From Balneolaceae bacterium (GTDB lineage: Bacteria; Bacteroidota; Rhodothermia; Balneolales; Balneolaceae), in assembly GCA_007123785.1 (NCBI GenBank), contig SLGL01000261.1, forward strand, positions 1-19,627: a stretch of DNA of 19,627 nt. Direction: 5' to 3'. Position 1 is the first letter of the stretch. Every line of letters starts with the position of its first letter. The notes beneath the pieces are model-generated. The model worked only from the letters and a program-made list of their open reading frames with translations. It was not told the DNA's origin and ran no database searches. Shown piece by piece: positions 1-7,418 of this stretch. The translations under genes and the position numbers were made by a program.

Positions 1-337
1 CAGTTGATTCTTTTCGATGCGGGGTACTCACTGCTACAATCATAGACACCTCTCCCACGGGCACTCTACCTGTTTTGTGAAGAATTACTGCCGCGCCTGC
101 CGGAAACTCTTGCATGGCCTCATCCAAAATCTTTTCGCACTGTTGCAGTGCCATCTCATCATAACTATCGTACAGAAGCATCGTCACCTGCTTGCCGCTG
201 TCATAATTCCGAGTCACTCCTTCAAAAAGATTCACCGCACCGCAGTGGTCCCGGCGGACAAAAAGCGACACATCCTCCAGTGCAGGTAGCTCCCCTCCGA
301 TTTGAACCCAAATATTGTCGGTTTTTATCTGATGCAT
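1..337 (-). CDS. moaE: Molybdopterin synthase catalytic subunit MoaE (3' end outside window)
   Basis: Large subunit of molybdopterin synthase, which transfers sulfur from the MoaD C-terminus to cyclic pyranopterin monophosphate in the cytoplasm. The first 112 residues are visible, starting MHQIKTDNIW; the C-terminus, with the usual catalytic lysines, lies beyond base 1. Seen: the MoaE core GAVNLFEGVTRN (residues 33-44), the YDSYDEMA stretch (56-63), KTGRVPVGE (88-96) and the family motif STPHR (104-108). The ATG at 337 is the first start after an in-frame stop. The gene lies 52 bp downstream of moaA on the same strand, so it probably ends the moaD-moaA-moaE unit. Assignment rests on recognised motifs and context; no Shine-Dalgarno is visible. 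Confidence 0.9.
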   Translation of the reverse strand, partial: MHQIKTDNIWVQIGGELPALEDVSLFVRRDHCGAVNLFEGVTRNYDSGKQVTMLLYDSYDEMALQQCEKILDEAMQEFPAGAAVILHKTGRVPVGEVSMIVAVSTPHRKEST

Positions 338-389
338 GATTTTTTATTTTAAGATATCATCAAAGGGCCATTTCACCTGATCCAGCGGG

Positions 390-1355
390 TTATCCCCCAA
401 TTGTAACCATACTCCGGTTTTCCTGCTTTGCGATGTTGAACCGGCCTGCGTGAGAAGGTTTTTTTTTCCAAATCACACTGCGGATAACCGGTTCCGGATC
501 CTCACCTTTCCGAATCAGAGTCAGCAGATCGGTTTCATTAGTGGAAAACAGGCAGTTTTTGATGGAGCCGTTTGCCAGCAGGCGAATCCGGTTGCAGCTG
601 CCGCAAAAATGTTCTGTCATCGAACTGATGATCCCAAACTTTCCGACAAAACCCGGTACCCTGTAATGTTTGGTAGTATCGTTGGGGCCATCTTCAAGTT
701 TCATTATTTCGAACCGTTCTGAAATCCGTTCCTTCATCTCTGCCAGTGAAACCATCTTTTCATCATCCCACCGGTTCCCGTCGAAAGGCATGAATTCGAT
801 AAACCGGACCGTGAGGGGCAGGTTCCGGGTCCACTCTATAAAATCCGTCAGCTCATCGTCATTCATGCCCCTCATAATCACGACATTGACCTTTACACGA
901 AAATCTTCATCCACCAGATGCCGGATATTTCTCATCACCGTCTCGAAGCCCGTGCGCCGGGTAATCATTTCAAATCGCCCGGGGATCAGCGTATCGAGGC
1001 TCACATTGATTTTGCGGAGGCCGTTATCTTTCAGAAGGGAAATATGGCGGTCGATCAAAAGCCCGTTTGTAGTCATCGAAAGTTCCACCTCTTTTTTGGC
1101 GAGATGTTTGAGAATCACATCAAAATCCTTTCGCACCAGCGGCTCACCACCGGTCAGCCGCACCTTGCTCACTCCCATACTGATAAACAGATCCATCAGC
1201 TGGAGAAGCTCCTGAGTGGTACAAAGTTCCTCTTTTGGGGTCCAGTCCGGATTTTCCGGCATACAATATCGGCAACGCAGATTGCACTTTTCGATAAGTG
1301 ATACTCTCAGGTAGTCGTGCACGCGACCATACTTGTCAACAAGCGGTTTTTTCAT
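390..1355 (-). CDS. moaA: GTP 3',8-cyclase MoaA (radical SAM)
   Basis: Radical-SAM enzyme for the first step of molybdenum cofactor synthesis, converting GTP to 3',8-cyclo-GTP, which MoaC then rearranges. Seen (321 residues from ATG at 1355): N-terminal 4Fe-4S site CNLRCRYC with C24, C28 and C31; GGEP SAM motif at 69-72; C-terminal second cluster CGSCNR plus a distal Cys (C251, C254, C268); and the C-terminal Gly-Gly tail (TIGG) that is conserved and functionally important in MoaA. Length fits the family. Start choice: a GTG at 1361 overlaps the moaD stop, but the ATG at 1355 has a good GGAGG about 8 nt upstream, formed by the last glycine codons of moaD. I therefore prefer 1355. Translationally coupled to moaD. 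Confidence 0.96.
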   Translation of the reverse strand: MKKPLVDKYGRVHDYLRVSLIEKCNLRCRYCMPENPDWTPKEELCTTQELLQLMDLFISMGVSKVRLTGGEPLVRKDFDVILKHLAKKEVELSMTTNGLLIDRHISLLKDNGLRKINVSLDTLIPGRFEMITRRTGFETVMRNIRHLVDEDFRVKVNVVIMRGMNDDELTDFIEWTRNLPLTVRFIEFMPFDGNRWDDEKMVSLAEMKERISERFEIMKLEDGPNDTTKHYRVPGFVGKFGIISSMTEHFCGSCNRIRLLANGSIKNCLFSTNETDLLTLIRKGEDPEPVIRSVIWKKKPSHAGRFNIAKQENRSMVTIGG

Positions 1356-1357
1356 CT

Positions 1358-1642
1358 TCACCCTCCGGATACCGGTGTGATAAAAGCCACTTCGTCTCCG
1401 TCCTGCAGCTGCAGTCCCGGGTCCGCATACTCCCGGTTTACGGCCAGGCGCACGTAATCACGATACTTCTTCAGCATCAAAAAGTCAGCAGACAGCCGAT
1501 CGATCAGCTCAGAACACGTAACACCCGGTTCAATTTGAAAGGATTCCTTGCGTGTGCCCCGTTGTTCGGCCAGCACGCTAAACCATTTCAATTCCAAACT
1601 AATAAGCCGTGGCTCGGTTTTGGTTTCTGTGACAGAACTCAT
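1358..1642 (-). CDS. moaD: Molybdopterin synthase sulfur-carrier subunit MoaD
   Basis: Ubiquitin-fold sulfur carrier. The C-terminal glycine is adenylated by MoeB and thiocarboxylated, and it then donates sulfur within the MoaD-MoaE complex. Seen: 94 residues, with WFSVLAEQRG near residue 20, the region VRLAVNREYADPGLQLQDGDEVAFI, and the obligatory terminal Gly-Gly (PVSGG, 93-94). It is about 12 residues longer than typical MoaD at the N-terminus (MSSVTETKTEPR), and no later Met is available as an alternative start. First gene of the leftward moa unit. Its last codons double as the ribosome binding site of moaA. The start lies about 50 bp from a palindrome that may control expression. Confidence 0.93.
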   Translation of the reverse strand: MSSVTETKTEPRLISLELKWFSVLAEQRGTRKESFQIEPGVTCSELIDRLSADFLMLKKYRDYVRLAVNREYADPGLQLQDGDEVAFITPVSGG

Positions 1643-1694
1643 TTTTCTGTTTTTTGATTAGAATTCATTTGCGTTAAACATAAAAATGATAAAA

Positions 1695-1712
1695 GTTTGA
1701 GTGCATTCAAAC
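1695..1712. promoter_or_regulatory. Candidate CRP/FNR-family operator between divergent moa genes
   Basis: Near-perfect 18-bp palindrome GTTTGAGTGCATTCAAAC; only the symmetric G/T pair at positions 7 and 12 breaks the dyad. It contains TTGA-N6-TCAA, the half-sites and spacing of FNR-type sites (TTGAT-N4-ATCAA), matching 8 of the 10 consensus bases. It lies about 53 bp from the moaD start and 87 bp from the moaCB start, so one site could serve both directions. FNR control of moa genes is known in enterobacteria; here it is inference. Confidence 0.45.
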
Positions 1713-1798
1713 TTCAATTCTATCCTCTGCGAATGTTTTCGTTCTTGGCGGTGAAACCGTTGAGTACAAAAGCCGCTGAGTTATCATGATCCAACTCA

Positions 1799-2701
1799 AT
1801 GATCAACATTTCACATAAACGAAATTCCCTCAGGTATGCGAAAGCATCGGGAAAACTCACCTCCACACCGGATGTGATCACAAAAGTAAAAAACAGAGAG
1901 ATTCCAAAAGGAGATCTGCTGGAAATAGCCCGAAGTGCAGGGATTCAGGCAGGTAAACGAACCTCGGAGTGGATTGTCTTTTGCCACTCCATGCCGATTG
2001 ACTGGATCGAGATCAGTTACGAAATCCAAAATGACGCCATCATCTTTATTGCAGAGGTGGAAGCGGTTTGGAAAACCGGTGTGGAGATGGAGGCCGTCAC
2101 CGCCGTAATGGCCGCCATGCTGAACGCCTACGACATGCTGAAACCCATGGATGCCCAAATCACCATGGGTGAGATCAAATTACTGGAAAAACGCGGAGGA
2201 AAATCAGATATGCGGGATTCATTTGATCCGCCGATCCGCACTGCTCTTGTCAGCGTCGATACCGCTAAAAAAGAAGGGCATCGTGTTGATCGTTCAAGTA
2301 ATGTAATACGAAAATTTCTTGAAAATGAATCGGTGGAAATCGTCACCGAACAACAGCTTAATGAAGAGGAAGAAATCGTAAAAAACTACTTGCTGAACCT
2401 TACTGACAATAAAACTGCGGAGCTGATTTTTTTATGTGGCTCCACGGGACCAGCTTCCAAAGATGTGGTTCCGAAGGTGATTCGTGAGATCTCCGATCGT
2501 GAAGTCCCCGGAATCAGCCATGCTATGCATCAGTACGGCCTGGTGCGAACACCCTACGCGATGATCTCCGATCAGGTTGCCGGCATCCGAAATGGTGTGC
2601 TGATGGTTGCCTTGCCCGGCAGCAAAAAAGGAGCCAGTGAATGCATGGACGCACTCTTTCCCGGATTGCTTCATATTTTCAAAACTCTCAGGATGCAATG
2701 A
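1799..2701 (+). CDS. moaCB: Fused cyclic pyranopterin monophosphate synthase / MoaB-MogA-like protein (MoaC-MoaB)
   Basis: Two-domain cofactor protein of 300 residues. The N-terminal MoaC domain (about 1-140) converts 3',8-cyclo-GTP to cyclic pyranopterin monophosphate. Seen: KGD (37-39), CHS (62-64), GVEMEA (94-99), YDMLK (111-115), GGKSD (133-137), which are the active-site stretches of MoaC. The C-terminal MoaB/MogA domain (about 146-300) belongs to the molybdopterin adenylyltransferase fold, with GSTGPASKD (214-222) and LPGSKKG (272-278). Such fusions are known in Bacteroidota. Oddities: MoaC normally has CHP rather than CHS, and the MoaB GGTG loop reads GSTG. The start ATG at 1799 gives MINISHKRNSLR, matching the usual MoaC opening. 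Divergent from moaD-moaA-moaE. Confidence 0.93.
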   Translation: MINISHKRNSLRYAKASGKLTSTPDVITKVKNREIPKGDLLEIARSAGIQAGKRTSEWIVFCHSMPIDWIEISYEIQNDAIIFIAEVEAVWKTGVEMEAVTAVMAAMLNAYDMLKPMDAQITMGEIKLLEKRGGKSDMRDSFDPPIRTALVSVDTAKKEGHRVDRSSNVIRKFLENESVEIVTEQQLNEEEEIVKNYLLNLTDNKTAELIFLCGSTGPASKDVVPKVIREISDREVPGISHAMHQYGLVRTPYAMISDQVAGIRNGVLMVALPGSKKGASECMDALFPGLLHIFKTLRMQ

Positions 2702-3224
2702 TAATTAATTTTTTCAGAGAAGTCATCCCTCGGGTTAATCTATATTTAAACGTATGTTTCTTCATATCCAAAAAACGTTATTGAGATTAGAAAGTATTGG
2801 TTTTGAAGGAATCGCTGCACTAACAGTAAATATCTCAACTGTCGCAGTTGGAGGGCGCTGATATTCTGCGGGAATCTGCGCTAAACTCAGTGTAAATCTG
2901 CGAGAAAATATTACCAATATGCGGTTTGTGCTTTGTGAAGCCATCTTTATTGGCCCTCTCAGCATCCTCCTCCTGGATTTTAGCAAAAACTCTCATGAAT
3001 TGTTGGAGTGGGAATTACAGATTGCACGAGCTTCTTTGATGACCCGGTTTGCCTTGCGCTTATCGATTCCGATCTCTTTCAGTGCACTCCTGTTTTCATA
3101 AAGCTGTACTGTAAGTACAATTCCTTTGTCCGTAAGCTGTTCTTTATCAGCTTTGATAAGAGTAGAGAGACATGTGATCGGATGTAGATTGAGCGATGTA
3201 ACGGTTTTCGATCAGGTTTGAACC
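2702..3224. other. Intergenic stretch with repeat-like sequence and a possible gene remnant
   Basis: About 520 bp between the convergent moaCB gene and the small membrane-protein gene. No complete gene is convincing. At 2863-2904 the motif CTGCG/CGCAGA recurs three times at short intervals (ATTCTGCGGGAATCTGCG then AATCTGCGAG). On the minus strand 2993-3211 is open without an ATG (listed separately). No clear rho-independent terminator is visible after either flanking gene. Confidence 0.6.
2993..3211 (-). pseudogene. Possible remnant of an unrecognised gene (72 codons, no ATG)
   Basis: On the minus strand a frame stays open from a stop at 3212-3214 to a stop at 2993-2995 and lacks any ATG. 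The translation looks protein-like towards its end: charged helical sequence including IKADKEQLTDKGIVLTVQLY and EIGIDKRKANRVIKEARAI, ending SHSNNS. I do not recognise the family. Either this is the tail of a gene whose beginning has been lost, or it uses a non-ATG start, or it is open by chance. The sequence upstream in the same frame is interrupted, which favours a remnant. Confidence 0.28.
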
Positions 3225-3617
3225 TCATCTATTATTGAATTTGAAAAGCACCCATGGCAACACAGCCAGTGACACCGGTACCAAAGCCCAAAGATTTCCA
3301 TCGGCAAGATCATAAGCGGCCAAAAGTTCTTCCGTGGATTGTCCCCCCGCAAACCCAAGTGCCGTCTCAAAAATAATGGTTAGAACACACCACGCCAAAC
3401 CAACTATGATCGCCTGTTTTTTGCTTTCCAGCGGCCAACGTCTTGAAATGAACCAGGTATAGAGAGTAAATATCAGTATCAGGGTGATGGTTGAAAGCTG
3501 GAAGGAAAGCTTTTCCGTGAACAGATCAAGAAATATCCACTCCCGGATCAATGCATTAAAGATGGCAAGTATGATCATCGGCAACCATGCCAGCAGGTGA
3601 ATGAGTATTTTATTCAT
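3225..3617 (-). CDS. Conserved small integral membrane protein (four predicted helices)
   Basis: A 130-residue membrane protein of unknown function. Seen: four hydrophobic segments at about 5-24, 40-58, 68-88 and 109-126, with a basic FISRRWPLESKKQA loop between the second and third and a polar loop GGQSTEELLAAYD before the fourth. It resembles a widespread family of short hypothetical membrane proteins with conserved REW, RRWP and FE motifs. I cannot give it a function or symbol. It is the last gene of the minus-strand envelope cluster, 40 bp after permease D, so probably cotranscribed. It could be a late addition rather than a transporter part. Confidence 0.75.
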   Translation of the reverse strand: MNKILIHLLAWLPMIILAIFNALIREWIFLDLFTEKLSFQLSTITLILIFTLYTWFISRRWPLESKKQAIIVGLAWCVLTIIFETALGFAGGQSTEELLAAYDLADGNLWALVPVSLAVLPWVLFKFNNR

Positions 3618-3657
3618 GAGAAAAGAAAAAAAATTAATTTAAAAAGGTCAGAAAACA

Positions 3658-4869
3658 TCACTCCCGGGCCGCCAATGCCGGTTCCAGGCGAATAGCTTTC
3701 AGCGCCGGATAAATCGAAGCTAAAATCGCGATGATAGCAACCATCAGCGTAATTCCTAAAAAGGATTCTGCACCGAGTGAGGGATAAAGAATCGCATCAT
3801 AACCAAATTCGGCGAGTCCTTCGCTAAAAGTCGAAAGGTCCAGCCCGTTCGAGTAGAGATACCGGATAGATAATACCGAAAGCACCATTCCGGCAGATGC
3901 ACCGGTCAGTGTGATCAATACCGATTCGAGGCAGATCATGAAAAAAACCCTTGCCTTGTTCATTCCCACCGCCATCAGCATGCCCAGTTCACGGGTACGT
4001 TCAAAAATGGCCATCAGCATGGTGTTGAGAATTCCGAATGCCAGTGCCAGCATAATGATGCCCATCAGGTAGTATACCACCTGGTTTCCAAGATCTGCGT
4101 AGAGTCGCAGTTCCGGTGAAAGATTGTACCATGAGAGTGCTTCCAGTCCCGGAAACGACTCATTCAGTTCGGTAATGAAAGATTCAATCTGGGTTTCATC
4201 GTGAAGCACCACAGCGATTTGATGATAAACAGGATCTTCTGAGAGGAGCTCCTGCAGATCGTCCATCCGGGTATAAACCAATCTATCTTCTGTTCCCGAA
4301 AGTGATGTATAGATACCCGCCACGTTAAAAACGGTGGATGTCAAATCCTCGTCCACATCTTGAAATGTGAGAACCAGCCGCGTGCCCAGATCTGCATTGA
4401 GTTTTTCAGCGAGCTTCCGGCCGATGATGATCGGGTTACGCAAATCAGTATCAAGGTATTCGCCTTCCACAATATCGTCCTGAATGGATGTTGTAGCTTG
4501 CTCACGGTCTGGATCCACGCCAAAAACCTGAATACCTGCATTATTCGCGGGTGACTGAATCAACCCTTCGGCGATGGCACGGGCACTGAATGATTCCACC
4601 CTCTCATCTGCACCCAGAAATTCGATCATTTCCTCTGCTTGTGGTATGAACATCGACGTTTCCCGCTCGGTTCTGAATTCGGGATGGTGAATCTGCAGGT
4701 GAGACACCTCATTAATGAGCCGATCAAATCGCTGGTCTACAAAACCGTTTGTGATGGCGGATGTGGTAACTCCCGCCCAAACACCTGCAACAATGGCCGT
4801 TAGGAGCACACCACTTCTTCCCGGATTTCTCCAGATATTCCTCCACGATATTTTGAATATTTCATTCAT
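3658..4869 (-). CDS. FtsX/LolC-type ABC transporter permease (permease D)
   Basis: Inner-membrane permease of the MacB/LolCE/FtsX type, 403 residues. Seen: N-terminal ISWRNIWRNPGRS amphipathic start; TM1 about 20-42; a large periplasmic domain up to about residue 260; three further helices near 265-288, 310-336 and 365-390. The cytoplasmic stretch after TM2, ERTRELGMLMAVGM, is the usual ATPase-contacting region. It is a clear paralogue of permease B: both carry EGEYLD, RN-x-x-IIG, LSPEL and AFGILNTMLMA in the same order. No dedicated ATPase is adjacent; the likely partner is the LolD-like ATPase at 9696-10403. It follows permease C across a 189-bp spacer filled by a palindromic element. Substrate unknown, with lipoprotein or lipid the reasonable guess. 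Confidence 0.9.
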   Translation of the reverse strand: MNEIFKISWRNIWRNPGRSGVLLTAIVAGVWAGVTTSAITNGFVDQRFDRLINEVSHLQIHHPEFRTERETSMFIPQAEEMIEFLGADERVESFSARAIAEGLIQSPANNAGIQVFGVDPDREQATTSIQDDIVEGEYLDTDLRNPIIIGRKLAEKLNADLGTRLVLTFQDVDEDLTSTVFNVAGIYTSLSGTEDRLVYTRMDDLQELLSEDPVYHQIAVVLHDETQIESFITELNESFPGLEALSWYNLSPELRLYADLGNQVVYYLMGIIMLALAFGILNTMLMAIFERTRELGMLMAVGMNKARVFFMICLESVLITLTGASAGMVLSVLSIRYLYSNGLDLSTFSEGLAEFGYDAILYPSLGAESFLGITLMVAIIAILASIYPALKAIRLEPALAARE

Positions 4870-4917
4870 GCTGAATCACAATTTTGATCTATGGGGGCTT
4901 TGCAAAGTTTAGTATTT

Positions 4918-5047
4918 ACCTGAGTTCGATTCCAAAATGCTGATTATTGCGTTCCCCTCCTGTGTTACCTATGTCCCAAAACAAAACATTGTGTAAGGAG
5001 GGGACTTTCAACCCTCTAAATCAAGTTATTATTAATCAAACTCAGGT
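4918..5047. repeat. MITE-like nested palindrome between permeases C and D
   Basis: Outer arms ACCTGAGTTCGATT (4918-4931) and AATCAAACTCAGGT (5034-5047) are inverted repeats, 13 of 14 matching. Inside them lie TCCCCTCCT (4953-4961) and AGGAGGGGA (4996-5004), a perfect 9-bp inverted pair. The element fills most of the 189-bp spacer. No coding capacity is seen. The motif GGAGGGGAC recurs at 14878-14886. No convincing target-site duplication could be made out. Confidence 0.6.
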
Positions 5048-5058
5048 CATTACCATAC

Positions 5059-6279
5059 CTATTTCCTTGAAGCCTCCAGAATATTCAGGGTTTGAACCCG
5101 AATTACCGGGTAGAGTGATATAAAAAAAGCCAATACGAAAATGATGGATGCCTGCGTGATAAAAATATCCGGATGAAGGTAGAAGGGCATGATGGCTTCA
5201 AAGCCCATATCGTGCATCACATCCGCCATATCACCCCTTAGTTCAACCGGGTTGTGATAGAACCATAGAAGGATCGGGAAGCCCAGTACCGACCCGGAAA
5301 GTACTCCCATCAGGCTGATGACCAGCGTTTCCATAAAAATTACCCCACTGAGCTGGAACCGCTGCATCCCCACGGAAAGAAGCAGGCCAAACTCTTTCAT
5401 TCGTTCAAGAGTCATTGTAAGGATGGTGCCAAACAGGCCGAAGCCAATTACTACATAGAGAATTCCCATCATTATGTACATCTGGATTTTATCGAACTCT
5501 ATTCCCTGCAGAAGTTCGGGCATCAATTCGGGCCAGGTAAGCACCCGAAGTTTGCTGCCGAGTGCATCCCGCAATGATTCTGCAATCGGATCGGTATTGC
5601 GAATTTCATCCGGTGTTACCAGGATTGTGGTCACATAATCTACAGCAGAAAGCAGCCATTGTGCGGTGGGCAGAGAGAAATAAACGATCTGATTGTCCAT
5701 CTCCCGGAGCGGGTGATTCATCAGTCCGGCAACTTCAAAGAGCCCTGAAGCACTTATGCCAAACCGGCCCTGCCCCAGCATCGCAAGTGTATCGCCCACT
5801 TCCACATTCAGCCGCCTGGCAAGCCCCGCTCCGAGTACAGCCGCTTCTTCACCTGGTTCAAAAAAGCGCCCTTCGATAAGCCGGTCTTTGAGCCGGTTGA
5901 GATTGTGTTCCATCTCCAGGTCGATGCCCATCACCAGCGCTCCGCGCGCTTGCAGATCCCCGGCAGCCAGTAAAAACGTTTCAATTCTCGGGGCGATGTA
6001 ATCAATGGAAGGGTGGGCATTCAGAATGGTGTTTCGGAGTGCTTCATCGTAATAAAATGTATTATCAAGAAACGGCTCATCTTCAAAAAGTGGATCCTGA
6101 ATCTGGAGATAACCTGTATGGAACTGGGCTGTTATATCGATCATATGTTCATGTGAGCCCAGGCTCATCGACTCCAGTATGAGCGATAACACCACGGCAA
6201 ACGCCACCGAGCTCACTGTGATGAGTGTCCGCCGCCGATTCCTCCAGATATTTCGCCAGGCCAGTTTTAGGTACATCAT
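5059..6279 (-). CDS. FtsX/LolC-type ABC transporter permease (permease C)
   Basis: Inner-membrane permease, 406 residues, in the MacB/LolC superfamily. Seen: YLKLAWRNIWRNRRRTLIT at the N-terminus, TM1 about 20-38, a periplasmic domain of about 225 residues, then TM2 (about 270-290), TM3 (about 312-338) and TM4 (about 374-396). The contact loop ERMKEFGLLLSVGMQ follows TM2. It is paralogous to permease A, sharing GYLQ, FYYDE, GQGRFG-x-SASGLFE, TWPELMPELL and LTMT in order. Two adjacent ATGs exist (6279 and 6276); I use the first. It starts 41 bp after the hydrolase stop. It probably forms a heterodimer with permease D and uses the cluster's single ATPase, which is inference. Confidence 0.9.
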   Translation of the reverse strand: MMYLKLAWRNIWRNRRRTLITVSSVAFAVVLSLILESMSLGSHEHMIDITAQFHTGYLQIQDPLFEDEPFLDNTFYYDEALRNTILNAHPSIDYIAPRIETFLLAAGDLQARGALVMGIDLEMEHNLNRLKDRLIEGRFFEPGEEAAVLGAGLARRLNVEVGDTLAMLGQGRFGISASGLFEVAGLMNHPLREMDNQIVYFSLPTAQWLLSAVDYVTTILVTPDEIRNTDPIAESLRDALGSKLRVLTWPELMPELLQGIEFDKIQMYIMMGILYVVIGFGLFGTILTMTLERMKEFGLLLSVGMQRFQLSGVIFMETLVISLMGVLSGSVLGFPILLWFYHNPVELRGDMADVMHDMGFEAIMPFYLHPDIFITQASIIFVLAFFISLYPVIRVQTLNILEASRK

Positions 6280-6320
6280 TCTGATAACATAACTATAATC
6301 TTATCTGTTTTTTACTCAAT

Positions 6321-7397
6321 TCATTTCTCAAAATACAGTTGTTTTATTCGGCATAATTCATCTGTGAATGTTGTCGGTTCACCCAGAAACGGTGTATGTG
6401 CTGATTGATCAAACAGGATCAACTCTTTTTGAGGGGCTTCGATCATTTCAAAATATTCCTGAATAAGTTCGTAAGGGGTGTTGTAATCATGCAGACCGGC
6501 CAGAAAGTAAACAGGTATTTCAAGTTCAGGAATCTGGCCGATGTAATTAATTTGGTGTGCGTAAATTTCATCCCACATCGGGCCGCTGCCACGATTTGCC
6601 CCATTCAGCCATCGGTAATAATCGGTAAGGCTGTATTCTGGTGCGCCGAGGGCAATACGGGCAAGCTTGCCCAAACTGATATCAAGATTGCCGCCATGAT
6701 CTCCGATTAACCCGGCAAACTGCACATGATCGCTATGTGCAGTGTATGGCGGTTTCCCGAGTTCTTCAAGATGCTCCAGAATGGTTTGGTTATTGGTTTG
6801 ATGAGCTTGATCTGTCAGCCATTTATGAGCAATTTCATAACCGCGGTAGTTATCCACCACTTGGCTAATGCTGATGTACGCATGAAGATCATCCGGGTGT
6901 TTCGCGGCCAGTTCAATTCCCAGTTGAGATCCCCAGGAATGCCCAAGCAGAAAAATTTTATCCTGGTCAAACCGGGTCTGGAGGTAGCGCATCAATTCAT
7001 GAGCATCACTCATGAATTGATTGAATGTCATCGTACTTTCATCGAAATGCCGATGATTGGATTTACCGGCACCCCGCTGGTCCCAGTGAACGACAATAAA
7101 CTTCTGCTCAAGCTTTTTATCCAGATGGTGGGCCAGAGGCATTTGTGCAGCTCCGGGGCCGCCATGCAGCCAAAGCAGTACCGGGTTTGTGCGGTTTGCT
7201 CCTCTCAGCAAGATATATTGATCCATTCCGCCGAGTTCGATTTTTATCAGTTCTGAAACAGTGAGGTTTTCAGAATTGTTATTACTGCTTTGAATTGGAT
7301 TTGTGAATGGAAAAAAAGCACCGCGCACACCGAACGCTATAATAATCAGAAAGATGCCGAGGGTAAGAGCAAGTGTTGTAATCATTTTTTTAAGCAT
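6321..7397 (-). CDS. Membrane-anchored alpha/beta hydrolase (prolyl aminopeptidase-like)
   Basis: Serine hydrolase of 358 residues with an N-terminal anchor. Seen: hydrophobic segment about 6-23 with no obvious cleavage site, so the catalytic domain probably faces the periplasm; HGGPG oxyanion motif (78-82); WDQRGAGKS (105-113); nucleophile elbow GHSWG (152-156, S154); candidate acid D304 (GLHDYNTP); candidate base H334 (QSAHTPF). HGGPG with DQRG is typical of the prolyl iminopeptidase branch, but members also hydrolyse esters and amides. A GGAGG 5 nt before the ATG at 7397 fixes the start. Lying between barrel and permease genes, it may process what the transporter handles; that role is inference. 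Confidence 0.87.
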   Translation of the reverse strand: MLKKMITTLALTLGIFLIIIAFGVRGAFFPFTNPIQSSNNNSENLTVSELIKIELGGMDQYILLRGANRTNPVLLWLHGGPGAAQMPLAHHLDKKLEQKFIVVHWDQRGAGKSNHRHFDESTMTFNQFMSDAHELMRYLQTRFDQDKIFLLGHSWGSQLGIELAAKHPDDLHAYISISQVVDNYRGYEIAHKWLTDQAHQTNNQTILEHLEELGKPPYTAHSDHVQFAGLIGDHGGNLDISLGKLARIALGAPEYSLTDYYRWLNGANRGSGPMWDEIYAHQINYIGQIPELEIPVYFLAGLHDYNTPYELIQEYFEMIEAPQKELILFDQSAHTPFLGEPTTFTDELCRIKQLYFEK

Positions 7398-7418
7398 GGC
7401 ATCCTCCGATTTTGATAG

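Noticed and set aside
450..1301. Several plus-strand open frames opposite moaA
   Set aside because: They lie antisense within the well-supported moaA gene, and their translations show no family motifs.
2762..3101. Short open frames on both strands (2762-2986 minus, 2919-3101 plus)
   Set aside because: They overlap each other and the CGCAGA repeat region, with no recognisable protein features.
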